Notes: generated by a model from the sequence alone, not told the origin. A stretch of DNA of 15,847 nt from Candidatus Omnitrophota bacterium (GCA_026387085.1 JAPLMK010000058.1:11007-26853), one strand, 5' to 3'. Counted from the stretch's first letter, positions 6,811 through 14,398 are shown. Translations and numbers: made by a program.

Positions 6811-8066
6811 AAAAAAGAATAAACCCGTCCGCGTTGGCAATCAACGGCGGTCCGAAGGTAAGATTAAAACCACTGCCCGGCAGGGGGCTTTTAGGGCCGG
6901 AAGAGAAAGCGGCGGTGGACGCCCTCTTTGACGAGGCAATTGCTTCCGGGGAGGCCTTCGGATACAACGGTCCGGCAGAAGAGGAATATTGCCGGGAGTT
7001 TACGGAATTCATGGGCGGGGGCTATGCCGATGCCGTTAATTCCGGCACCTCCGGCGTTTACGTAGCATTACACGCGCTCAATCCGGAACCATTCACGGAA
7101 ATAATCGTCAGCCCGATTACCGACTGCGGCGGCATGATGCCGATTACACTGCTCAACTGCATCCCGATAATCGCCGACACCGAACCAAATAGTTACAACA
7201 CCGGGCCCGATCAGATTGAAAAATTAATCTCCCCTTTGACCAGCGCCATCCTGGTTGCCCATATCGGCGGCGAACCGGCTGACATTAAAGGCATTGTCGC
7301 AGTCGCCAAAAAGCACCATATCCCGGTGATAGAGGACTGCGCTCAATCCCCCGGAGCAAAAATCAACGGGAGGTTGGTTGGCACTTTCGGAAAGATAGCA
7401 TCGTTTTCCACGATGTTTGGCAAGCACTTCTGCACCGGCGGCCAAGGCGGCATGGTCTATACTGAGAACGAAGACCTCTACTGGAAATCCCGCCAGGTCT
7501 CCGACCGCGGCAAACCGTTCGGGCTTCCGACCGGCTCCACCAACTCCATTGCGTCCTTGAACTTCAACCTTGACGACCTGGCCGCCACCATCGGCCGGGT
7601 ACAACTGAAGAAACTGCCCGGAATACTGGCAAAACGGAGAAAAATTGTGGCTCAACTCCGGGAAGAGTTCAAAAAACTACGGGTGGTTTCAATCCCAACC
7701 GTACCCGATGACACCCACCCTGCTTACTGGTTTCTCCGGTTGCGGTTTCATCCTGAAACCGTTACCTGCGACAAAGAAACCTACTGCCAATCACTGACGG
7801 CGGAAGGAATGCCGGTTAACCCGAACTATAACGCCCTGCCTCACACATACGATTGGTATAAAAACCGTTCCGTTTTCGGAACCAGCGGATACCCCTGGAC
7901 GTCTCCCCGGTACAAGGGGGACCCGAACCAACAGTTTCCCTGCCCTAACGCCCGGGCGGCCATAAGCCGACATTTTAATCTCGGTATATCTGAATCCTGG
8001 AGCAATAAAGACGTAGCCAGCATCACTGCGGCTTTAAAAAAAACGGAATCCGTATTTTTAAAATGA
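6777..8066 (+). CDS. DegT/DnrJ/EryC1/StrS family PLP-dependent aminotransferase
   Basis: A fold-type I aminotransferase of the sugar-aminotransferase family; such enzymes aminate keto-sugars or related ketones from glutamate or glutamine. Signatures are LAINGGPKVR at the N-terminus, VNSGTSGVYVAL for the cofactor phosphate region, EDCAQSPGA with the ring-stacking aspartate, and SFSTMFGKHFCTGGQGG, whose lysine (codon 7422-7424, residue 216 from this start) should form the Schiff base. The start is uncertain. ATG at 6777 overlaps the beta-helix gene by 34 nt and has no ribosome site; ATG 6717 would overlap by 94 nt; TTG 6834 gives a short N-terminus. GAGGTG (6797-6802) lies 4 nt before an ATA at 6807, which would give the natural-looking KKRINPSALAINGG. 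The family is certain; the substrate is unknown. Confidence 0.88.
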   Translation: MFPITAARCKIKKRINPSALAINGGPKVRLKPLPGRGLLGPEEKAAVDALFDEAIASGEAFGYNGPAEEEYCREFTEFMGGGYADAVNSGTSGVYVALHALNPEPFTEIIVSPITDCGGMMPITLLNCIPIIADTEPNSYNTGPDQIEKLISPLTSAILVAHIGGEPADIKGIVAVAKKHHIPVIEDCAQSPGAKINGRLVGTFGKIASFSTMFGKHFCTGGQGGMVYTENEDLYWKSRQVSDRGKPFGLPTGSTNSIASLNFNLDDLAATIGRVQLKKLPGILAKRRKIVAQLREEFKKLRVVSIPTVPDDTHPAYWFLRLRFHPETVTCDKETYCQSLTAEGMPVNPNYNALPHTYDWYKNRSVFGTSGYPWTSPRYKGDPNQQFPCPNARAAISRHFNLGISESWSNKDVASITAALKKTESVFLK

Positions 8067-8094
8067 CCGCAAAACAATCACGGAGATACTAAAA

Positions 8095-8961
8095 ATGATT
8101 ATTGACTGTCACAGCCATCCGGACTGGTGCCAACATGATCTGAAAAAATTCCTGGCGAATATGGAAAAATACCGCATCGACAAATCATGGCTCCTCTCCT
8201 GGGAATGTCCGGAAACAGAATGCGACCCACACTATCATGATTCAATCCCGATGGCAGGAAAAGACGGTCCCATCCCATTCAGCCGCTGTGTTTCGTACAT
8301 AGAGCGCGCGCCGGAAAAATTTATCCTGGGCTATGCGCCTGACCCCAGGCAACCGTATGCCATGGACAAACTCCAGTCCGCCATAGATGTTTACGGAGTG
8401 CGTGTTTACGGCGAGCTAAAACTGCGGATGATGTACGATAACCCGGACGCCTTGCGTATCTTTCGTTTCTGCGGTGAAAAAAAATTGCCGGTCACCGTAC
8501 ACCTTGATTACGAATTCGCAACCGGCGTAAAATACCCGAGGCCCAACTGGTGGTACGGCGGCGGCATCGAAGCGTTCGAAAGAGCAATCCAAAAATGTCC
8601 GGGCACAAACTTCCTGGGCCATGCCCCCGGATTCTGGACACACATATCTAAAGATGAACGGTACGATAAAGAATCCTACCCAACCTCTAAAGTCATTCCC
8701 GGCGGCACTCTCCTTTCCATGCTCCGCCAGTACCCCAATCTTTACTGTGACCTATCGGCCGGTTCCGGACTGAACGCCTTAAAGCGCGACCCGGAATTTA
8801 CCAAGGACTTTTTGCTGGAATTCCAGGACCGCATCCTTTACGGCCGGGATAACTTTGATAATGGTCACCAGGAATTTTTAAATAAATTAGGTTTGCCGGA
8901 AAATGTTTTGGTAAAAATTTATTCCGGCAACGCCTTAAAACTGGTTCCGGAAAAAATATGA
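8095..8961 (+). CDS. Amidohydrolase-2 family metal-dependent hydrolase
   Basis: A 288-residue TIM-barrel hydrolase of the amidohydrolase-related (PF04909) type, which hydrolyses amides or lactones or decarboxylates aromatic acids. Metal and catalytic positions are visible: DCHSHP at 4-9 (H6, H8), GELKLR at 106-111, VTVHLDYE with H136, FLGHAPGFW with H176, and LYGRDNFD with D252. The C-terminal IYSGNALKLV is typical of the family. The ribosome site GGAG (8082-8085) lies 9 nt before ATG, 28 bp after the aminotransferase stop. The stop overlaps the next start as ATGA, so translation is coupled to the M55 peptidase. Exact chemistry is unknown. Confidence 0.85.
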   Translation: MIIDCHSHPDWCQHDLKKFLANMEKYRIDKSWLLSWECPETECDPHYHDSIPMAGKDGPIPFSRCVSYIERAPEKFILGYAPDPRQPYAMDKLQSAIDVYGVRVYGELKLRMMYDNPDALRIFRFCGEKKLPVTVHLDYEFATGVKYPRPNWWYGGGIEAFERAIQKCPGTNFLGHAPGFWTHISKDERYDKESYPTSKVIPGGTLLSMLRQYPNLYCDLSAGSGLNALKRDPEFTKDFLLEFQDRILYGRDNFDNGHQEFLNKLGLPENVLVKIYSGNALKLVPEKI

Positions 8962-9818
8962 AAATATATTTGATGACCGATTTGGAAGGGGTGGCCGGAG
9001 TGCTTGACTTTGATAACTGGTGTATTCCCAAGGCCCGTTATTACGAAACAGCCAAAAAACTACTGACCCTGGAAGTTAACGCCGCCGTTGAAGGGTTCAT
9101 GAAAAGCGGTGCGAAAGAGATTATAGTGGCTGACGGCCACGGTTGGGGTGGAATCAACCCGGAACTCCTTAACCCCCGGGTAAAATTGATGCGCGGCTGG
9201 CCTGCCGGTTTTCCTTTTCTGCTGGATAAGTCATACGATGCGGTGGCCTGGGTGGGCCAACACGCCAAAGCCGGTACGGAATATGCCCACATCGCCCACA
9301 CCCAGGCCTTTGAGTACGTTGACCTTTCCGTCAACGGTATCTCTATCGGAGAATTCGGACAATTCGCAATGTGCGCCGGCGAATTAGGCATCCCCGCCAT
9401 TTTTGCCTCCGGAGATGAAGCGTTCACAAAAGAAGCGAAGGCGCTGGTCCCCGGAATTAAGACGGTAAGCGTTAAAACAGGAACAACCCCGGGCAAAGGC
9501 GACGATTTAACCGATAGCATGTACGGAAAAAGGAACTTATCCGCCGTCCACCTGCACCCGGTAAAAGCACGGGAACTTATCAAGAAAGGCGCTTTCCAGG
9601 CGGTTAAAAATATAAAGAAAAAACGTTCCGGTAAGATAATTTCCCTTGACCAACCATTCGAAAGAACGGCTATCTTCCGGACCGGGTCAGGTTCAACCCA
9701 AGTAATATCGCGCGAAAGCCACCAAAACAGCATTGCCGCGCTCTTAAACCTTCCTTTTCAAAAAGTGTCCCGGGAAAATGCGGTCCAGTTATTTAAAACC
9801 CCGGGAGAAAAAATATGA
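8958..9818 (+). CDS. M55 family metallopeptidase (DppA-like D-aminopeptidase), paralogue 1
   Basis: A 286-residue M55 enzyme, the fold of Bacillus DppA, a zinc D-aminopeptidase forming a decamer. All ligand positions are present: D8 and E10 in MTDLEGVAGV, H61 in ADGHGWGG, H102 in VGQHAKAG, H114 in HIAHTQ (acid/base candidate) and E132 in SIGEFGQ. These match DppA D8, E10, H60, H104, H115, E133 within one or two places. No signal peptide, so cytosolic. It overlaps the amidohydrolase by the ATGA junction and the next M55 gene likewise. Family members cleave D-Ala peptides, but many environmental M55 proteins have unknown substrates. A central insertion around residues 175-195 (TTPGKGDDLTDSMYGKRNL) is absent from paralogue 2. 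Confidence 0.92.
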   Translation: MKIYLMTDLEGVAGVLDFDNWCIPKARYYETAKKLLTLEVNAAVEGFMKSGAKEIIVADGHGWGGINPELLNPRVKLMRGWPAGFPFLLDKSYDAVAWVGQHAKAGTEYAHIAHTQAFEYVDLSVNGISIGEFGQFAMCAGELGIPAIFASGDEAFTKEAKALVPGIKTVSVKTGTTPGKGDDLTDSMYGKRNLSAVHLHPVKARELIKKGAFQAVKNIKKKRSGKIISLDQPFERTAIFRTGSGSTQVISRESHQNSIAALLNLPFQKVSRENAVQLFKTPGEKI

Positions 9819-10594
9819 AGGTTTATATTTCAACAGACATGGAGGGTGTCAGCGGGGTAGTGACTTTCCAGCAGACCGGCCGGGATGAAAAAGGCGAAGA
9901 ATACGAAAAGGCGCGCCATTTATTAACCGCCGATGTCAATGCGGCAGTAGAAGGCGCCCTCTCTGCCGGGGCCCGGGAGATAGTAGTAATGGACGGTCAC
10001 GGCGGCGGCCACCATTTCATTATTGAAGAACTCCACCCGGCCGGCCGGTACATCATCGGACCCGTCAGAATTCAGGCCATTCCCAAGTTAGACAAGAGCT
10101 TTGATGCGATGCTTTTGGTCGGTTACCACGCCATGGCCGGTACAAGAGGAGCGATTCTGGACCACACGCAAAGCTCCACAACCTGGTACAATTATTTTTT
10201 AAATGGCATTAAAATGGGCGAAATCGGGCAAGAAGCGGTTATCGCGGGTCATTACGGAATACCGGTTGTTTTTGTCAGCGGGGATAAGGCGGCTTGCGAA
10301 GAAGCCCAGGACCTTTTGGGCAACATTGAAGTGGCTTCGGTCAAAGAAGGCTTAACGCGCACCTGCGCTGAAATTTTACCGCCGGTCAAGGCAAGAGAAC
10401 TTATCAGGGCCGGGGTAACCCGGGCTTTGAAAAGGCTTCCGGAATTTAAACCATACTTAATCAAAACTCCGATTGAAATAAGGCTGGAAACCCAAAATAC
10501 CGATGTGGCCGATGGATACGAAAGCGCCGGATGGAAACGGATTGACGGCCGCGCCGTAACCAAAATTGCCCAAAGCGCCCTGGAGATTCTTTAA
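9815..10594 (+). CDS. M55 family metallopeptidase (DppA-like D-aminopeptidase), paralogue 2
   Basis: A 259-residue second M55 protein directly coupled to the first by an ATGA overlap; GGGAG lies about 8 nt upstream of ATG. Metal ligands D8/E10 in STDMEGVSGV, H62 in MDGHGGGH, H105 in VGYHAMAGT, H117 in LDHTQS and E136 in KMGEIGQE are all kept. It differs clearly from paralogue 1 across the length, so the pair is an old duplication or a heteromeric pair rather than a recent copy. M55 proteins form ring-shaped decamers, so a mixed ring is conceivable but unproven. It is the last gene of the + run; no strong terminator was found in the 33 bp before the convergent DUF3109-type gene. Confidence 0.92.
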   Translation: MKVYISTDMEGVSGVVTFQQTGRDEKGEEYEKARHLLTADVNAAVEGALSAGAREIVVMDGHGGGHHFIIEELHPAGRYIIGPVRIQAIPKLDKSFDAMLLVGYHAMAGTRGAILDHTQSSTTWYNYFLNGIKMGEIGQEAVIAGHYGIPVVFVSGDKAACEEAQDLLGNIEVASVKEGLTRTCAEILPPVKARELIRAGVTRALKRLPEFKPYLIKTPIEIRLETQNTDVADGYESAGWKRIDGRAVTKIAQSALEIL

Positions 10595-10627
10595 GGTTTG
10601 CCTAATCGGTAAATTAAATAATACAAA

Positions 10628-11209
10628 TTACCCGCGTTTATTCCGTTCTTCCGCTAATTCCGAGAGACGGCGGTAAAACTCTTCCCCGAAACGTCCGAAA
10701 CGCCGGATTAACCCTTCCTTCACAAACTGGTAAAGCCGGATATTCTTTTCCCGGCCGTAAGCCCGGGCATCACGGCAGACATCCCAATGGTTAAAACAGA
10801 GAATCTCGAAAGGCGGCCGCTCGGCAATTCTAACCGGGTACAACAGGCAGGAAATCGGACGATGTATCCGGGAATTACCCTTATCCGCGGCCCGCTCTAA
10901 ACCGCAAAAGATGGTACCTTCTTCGTTAACAGCATAGGCGCATTCGCCTGATTCTAAAAGAGGCGTGGCAAAAGAACTGCTTCCCGACCGTTCGCACACC
11001 CCCCGGCTCTCAACCGTCTTTACCCCTTCTTTAGTTAAAAAATCGGCGATTTCCCGGTAGTTGTTTTCGTAAACCTCAACTTCCGAAGCGGTCAGCGTGG
11101 CGCCGCCCTTACCGCTGACGCAACAGAGGCCGTGGCAGGATTCAAGATGACAGCAAAAATATTCCTGAATAACCTCGTCACTGACAATGATATTATCGAT
11201 TAGAATCAT
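10628..11209 (-). CDS. DUF3109-type cysteine-cluster protein
   Basis: A 193-residue cytosolic protein resembling DUF3109, relatives of YkgJ-like putative Fe/Zn-cluster proteins. It begins MILIDNIIVSDEVIQEYFCC and carries CHLESCHGLCC at residues 20-30, ECAY near 89-92, IFCGLE at 100-105 and RPISCLLYP at 117-125, with further cysteines at 138 and 145. The cysteine spacing suggests a metal or Fe-S site; function is unknown. The start at 11209 was chosen over an upstream in-frame ATG (11302) because GAGGAG lies 3-4 nt before it and family members start here; the extra 31 residues would be read from tRNA-derived repeat sequence. It is downstream of 16S and tRNA-Ile on the same strand and could be read from the rRNA promoter. 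Confidence 0.8.
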   Translation of the reverse strand: MILIDNIIVSDEVIQEYFCCHLESCHGLCCVSGKGGATLTASEVEVYENNYREIADFLTKEGVKTVESRGVCERSGSSSFATPLLESGECAYAVNEEGTIFCGLERAADKGNSRIHRPISCLLYPVRIAERPPFEILCFNHWDVCRDARAYGREKNIRLYQFVKEGLIRRFGRFGEEFYRRLSELAEERNKRG

Positions 11210-11212
11210 AAA

Positions 11213-11218
11213 CTCCTC
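11213..11218 (-). promoter_or_regulatory. Ribosome binding site deciding the DUF3109 start
   Basis: On the minus strand the sequence reads TGAGGAGTTTATG. The GAGGAG core directly before the ATG at 11209-11207 argues for the 193-residue form and against the longer frame that starts at 11302. Confidence 0.7.
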
Positions 11219-11241
11219 AGGGGCAGGACTTGGAAGGTTTA

Positions 11242-11282
11242 AATCCTTCTGTTCGGGATGCTTACAAGTGGGCTCAGAAGGA
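11242..11282 (-). repeat. Partial copy of the tRNA-Ile 3' end plus trailer (copy 1)
   Basis: This stretch matches 11377-11419 over about 41-43 bp, including an exact 17-bp block aagtgggctcagaagga (11266-11282), which in copy 2 is the 3' end of tRNA-Ile and its discriminator. The matching flank aatccttct and ggatgc is also shared. The match resumes as ttcg after a 6-bp insertion (aacgga), then ends, so the rest of the tRNA is missing. It is a truncated duplicate and not a functional tRNA. Confidence 0.75.
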
Positions 11283-11376
11283 AACGGATTCGGCTGTCTC
11301 ACTTCACTACGTTCGACTAGGCCACCCGCCCATTCGACGCTACTATTCGTCGCTTCTCATAAACGGGCTCCCATCG
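11283..11376. other. Spacer between the two tRNA-end copies
   Basis: About 94 bp with no gene. It contains a small hairpin cgacg...cgtcg (around 11337-11354) and a segment resembling intergenic filler (ctgtctcacttcactacgttcg). It could be what is left of an integrated element or of a duplicated spacer. Short frames here are artefacts. Confidence 0.4.
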
Positions 11377-11419
11377 AATCCTTCTTATTCCAGGATGCGT
11401 AAAAGTGGGCTCAGAAGGA
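11377..11419 (-). repeat. tRNA-Ile 3' end plus trailer (copy 2, intact)
   Basis: The intact partner of copy 1. Its right part is the 3' end of the tRNA-Ile gene; its left part is the trailer. The flanking sequence TCGAATCCTTCT (11374-11385) is an exact reverse complement of AGAAGGATTCGA (11413-11424) in the T arm, so the trailer could pair with the tRNA itself. Confidence 0.75.
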
Positions 11420-11478
11420 TTCGAACCTTCCACCCCTGCGTTATCAGCACAGTGCTCTGCCAACTGAGCTATGAGCCC
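11406..11478 (-). tRNA. tRNA-Ile (anticodon GAU)
   Basis: On the minus strand the gene folds as a full cloverleaf: acceptor GGGCTCA/TGAGCCC, D arm GCTC-AGTTGGCAG-AGC, anticodon stem CTGTG/CGCAG with loop CTGATAA, T arm GAAGG-TTCGAAT-CCTTC, discriminator A. The anticodon GAT is at 11443-11445. CCA is not encoded (CTT follows), so it must be added by the CCA-adding enzyme. It sits 170 nt after the 16S gene, the usual place of tRNA-Ile in the 16S-23S spacer, but no tRNA-Ala or 23S follows. Confidence 0.96.
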
Positions 11479-11491
11479 GACGTACCCTCAT

Positions 11492-11535
11492 AACAAAAGA
11501 GCGACAAGATAGATAACTCCCGTCGCTCTTTTGTT
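11492..11535. terminator. Long hairpin in the 16S-tRNA-Ile spacer (terminator or processing stem)
   Basis: aacaaaagagcgac (11492-11505) and gtcgctcttttgtt (11522-11535) form a perfect 14-bp stem with a 16-nt loop. The A/T-rich ends put a U tract on the 3' side in either direction, as in a bidirectional terminator. On the minus strand it would lie between 16S and tRNA-Ile, so it either attenuates read-through or is an RNase III-type cleavage stem. I cannot tell which. Confidence 0.6.
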
Positions 11536-11540
11536 AAAAC

Positions 11541-11552
11541 AATATAGGTGTG
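11541..11552 (-). promoter_or_regulatory. 16S processing stem, downstream arm
   Basis: aatataggtgtg is the exact reverse complement of cacacctatatt at 13249-13260 on the other side of the 16S gene. The two arms would close a long-range helix around the 16S precursor, the standard substrate for RNase III-type cleavage. Confidence 0.75.
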
Positions 11553-11647
11553 CAACCGCTTTTTTGTTTTTTTAAAACACACCGAACTTCTATCACCTCG
11601 GCTTTTTGCTGCGGAGTTTTAGCTCCGCTGCTTCGATTTCCTCTTTG

Positions 11648-13228
<1,581 letters not shown>

Positions 13229-13248
13229 TACAAAACGCAAAGCTGTCA

Positions 13249-13260
13249 CACACCTATATT
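13249..13260 (-). promoter_or_regulatory. 16S processing stem, upstream arm
   Basis: cacacctatatt pairs perfectly with 11541-11552 across the 16S gene, 20 bp before the mature 5' end. It directly follows the boxA-like site in the leader. Confidence 0.75.
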
Positions 13261-13272
13261 TTGTCAAAGAAC
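13261..13272 (-). promoter_or_regulatory. boxA-like rRNA antitermination site
   Basis: The minus strand reads GTTCTTTGACAA, close to the boxA consensus (TGYTCTTTRACA) that loads NusB/S10 on rRNA transcripts. It lies about 20-25 nt after the predicted transcription start and just before the processing stem, the usual order in rRNA leaders. Confidence 0.75.
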
Positions 13273-13293
13273 TTCTAAAAGCATCTACCCTTT

Positions 13294-13323
13294 ATTATAT
13301 TACAAGAAAGGGTTTCCTGTCAA
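13294..13323 (-). promoter_or_regulatory. Consensus promoter of the 16S-tRNA-Ile operon
   Basis: On the minus strand a perfect TTGACA (13323-13318) and a perfect TATAAT (13299-13294) are separated by 18 bp. The start site would be near 13287, giving a leader of about 60 nt before mature 16S. A single promoter is visible; it lies in the gap after the small membrane protein gene, which is on the same strand. Confidence 0.88.
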
Positions 13324-13341
13324 GTGTTGTTGTGCTTAATG

Positions 13342-13563
13342 TTACTTAACCGGAGGTGCCGGAGGTGCCGGCGGTGCCGGAGGTGCCGGCGGTGCTGGCG
13401 GCATACCTTCCGGAGGTGCCGGCATTTCAGTTCCCGGCATGGGCGGAGGTACGGCTGGTCCAGCGGATTTCTTCGCTTTCGCTACGGCTAACACGATAGC
13501 GATGACGATGATCACGATCAAAATCACGATCACCGAACTGCTACTTTTCTTTTGTTCTGCCAT
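13342..13563 (-). CDS. Small single-pass membrane protein with Pro/Ala-rich tail
   Basis: A 73-residue protein: a short polar N-terminus (MAEQKKSSSS), one very hydrophobic helix at residues 10-29 (SVIVILIVIIVIAIVLAVAK), a KAKKS stop-transfer patch, then a disordered tail of Pro, Ala, Met and Gly ending in (PAPP)n. By the positive-inside rule, KAKKS on one side and KK on the other give no firm topology. The ribosome site AAGGGGGTG precedes the ATG by about 10 nt, and a promoter (TTGACA-16-TAAAAT) lies upstream, so it is probably real. No family recognised. It lies just upstream of the rRNA promoter. Confidence 0.7.
   Translation of the reverse strand: MAEQKKSSSSVIVILIVIIVIAIVLAVAKAKKSAGPAVPPPMPGTEMPAPPEGMPPAPPAPPAPPAPPAPPVK
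13350..13401 (-). repeat. 9-bp tandem repeat in the tail of the small membrane protein
   Basis: About six units of ggtgccgg[a/c] encode PAP/PPA steps. The repeat is in frame, so unit gain or loss would only change the tail length. Confidence 0.8.
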
Positions 13564-13611
13564 TGTTTGTTTTCACCCCCTTCGAAAATAATTGGAACTT
13601 AACAGCCCTAT

Positions 13612-13639
13612 ATTTTAACATATTCCAGAATATTGTCAA
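13612..13639 (-). promoter_or_regulatory. Promoter of the small membrane protein gene
   Basis: On the minus strand TTGACA (13639-13634) and TAAAAT (13617-13612) are 16 bp apart, about 50 bp before the start codon. Its -35 box overlaps that of the divergent glmU promoter. Confidence 0.65.
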
Positions 13640-13662
13640 GAGCAAAGAAATAGTGATATAAT
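13633..13662 (+). promoter_or_regulatory. Promoter of glmU-prs
   Basis: TTGTCA (13633-13638) and TATAAT (13657-13662) with an 18-bp spacer lie about 29 bp before the glmU ATG. The -35 overlaps the -35 of the opposing promoter (TTGACA on the minus strand), so the two cannot be bound at once. Confidence 0.7.
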
Positions 13663-13690
13663 TTAGAGGAACGGTAAAAGACAAAACTAA

Positions 13691-14398
13691 ATGAATAACT
13701 TCAGTGTCGTAATACTCGCGGCGGGCAAAGGCACCCGAATGAAATCTTCCGTTCAAAAGGTCTTGCACACCATTTTCGGCAAATCCATGATTTCCCACAT
13801 CGTGGAAGTGGTGCAGGGTCTAAGCCCGGATAAAATCCTGGTGGTGGTCGGACACCAGAAAGAGGCGGTTAAGAAGAACCTGACCGGAAACAACGTAGAG
13901 TTTGTAGAACAGCTAAAACCGCTGGGAACCGGTGACGCGGTAAAACAAACAAAGAAAATCCTTAAAGATTACCCGGGGAATGTCCTGATTTTATGCGGAG
14001 ACACCCCACTCCTGCAAGTAAAAACGCTGAAATCACTCCTAAAACTGCACCGTCAAAAACAAGCCGCGGCCACCATCCTTACCGCCCTCCTGAAAAATCC
14101 TTTCGGTTACGGCCGGATTAAGCGTAACGGCACCGGTACGGTAGAAGCAATCGTGGAAGAAGCAGACGCCCGGACCGATTCAGCCCCGAAACTTTTTCGC
14201 AGCCTTTCCCTGGTAAAACCCAACAATGTCAAAGGCGAATACTATCTTACCGACGCCATTCGCATTCTGCGTGATGACGGCGAACGTATTGCCGCCTGTC
14301 TCGCCCGGGAACCGGAAGAGGTCATGGGAGTTAACACTCCGGCTGATTTGAAAATTGCCCGACAAATCTTAACCGCAAAGGGGGAGAAAAATGAATAA
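13691..14398 (+). CDS. glmU: GlmU-type UDP-GlcNAc pyrophosphorylase, uridylyltransferase domain only, trimmed substrate loop
   Basis: A 235-residue nucleotidyltransferase matching the N-terminal half of GlmU, which makes UDP-GlcNAc from GlcNAc-1-P and UTP for cell-wall and LPS synthesis. Kept: LAAGKGTRM at 9-17, K23 region VQKVLHTIFGK, LGTGDAV at 78-84, CGDTPLL at 102-108 (D104 metal ligand), GYGRI at 139-143, VEE at 155-157 (E156), GEYYLTD at 182-188, and GVN with N215 (second metal ligand). Missing: the ~14-residue stretch carrying EVNTG(I) between DARTDSAP and KLFRSL, which contacts GlcNAc; the frame is unbroken across the gap (near 14185). Also absent is the C-terminal beta-helix acetyltransferase, so GlcN-1-P acetylation must be done elsewhere. 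Paired with prs as in gcaD-prs. Function is likely but altered. Confidence 0.85.
   Translation: MNNFSVVILAAGKGTRMKSSVQKVLHTIFGKSMISHIVEVVQGLSPDKILVVVGHQKEAVKKNLTGNNVEFVEQLKPLGTGDAVKQTKKILKDYPGNVLILCGDTPLLQVKTLKSLLKLHRQKQAAATILTALLKNPFGYGRIKRNGTGTVEAIVEEADARTDSAPKLFRSLSLVKPNNVKGEYYLTDAIRILRDDGERIAACLAREPEEVMGVNTPADLKIARQILTAKGEKNE

Noticed and set aside
9041..9733. 230-codon open frame on the minus strand
   Set aside because: It is the shadow of the first M55 gene, whose metal ligands are all in place on the + strand.
10595..10627. ggtaa...ttacc between the convergent genes (right arm just beyond 10627)
   Set aside because: Only five pairs with a 15-nt loop; no terminator can be claimed.
11302..11302. 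Longer start for the DUF3109 gene (224 residues)
   Set aside because: The added residues come from tRNA-derived repeat sequence, and a strong ribosome site sits before the ATG at 11209.
11187..11493. Short + strand frames over the tRNA region
   Set aside because: They translate tRNA-Ile and its duplicated end; no ribosome site or family match.
13350..13401. Short GC-rich repeats as a possible CRISPR-like array
   Set aside because: The unit is 9 bp, has no spacers and is an in-frame coding repeat.
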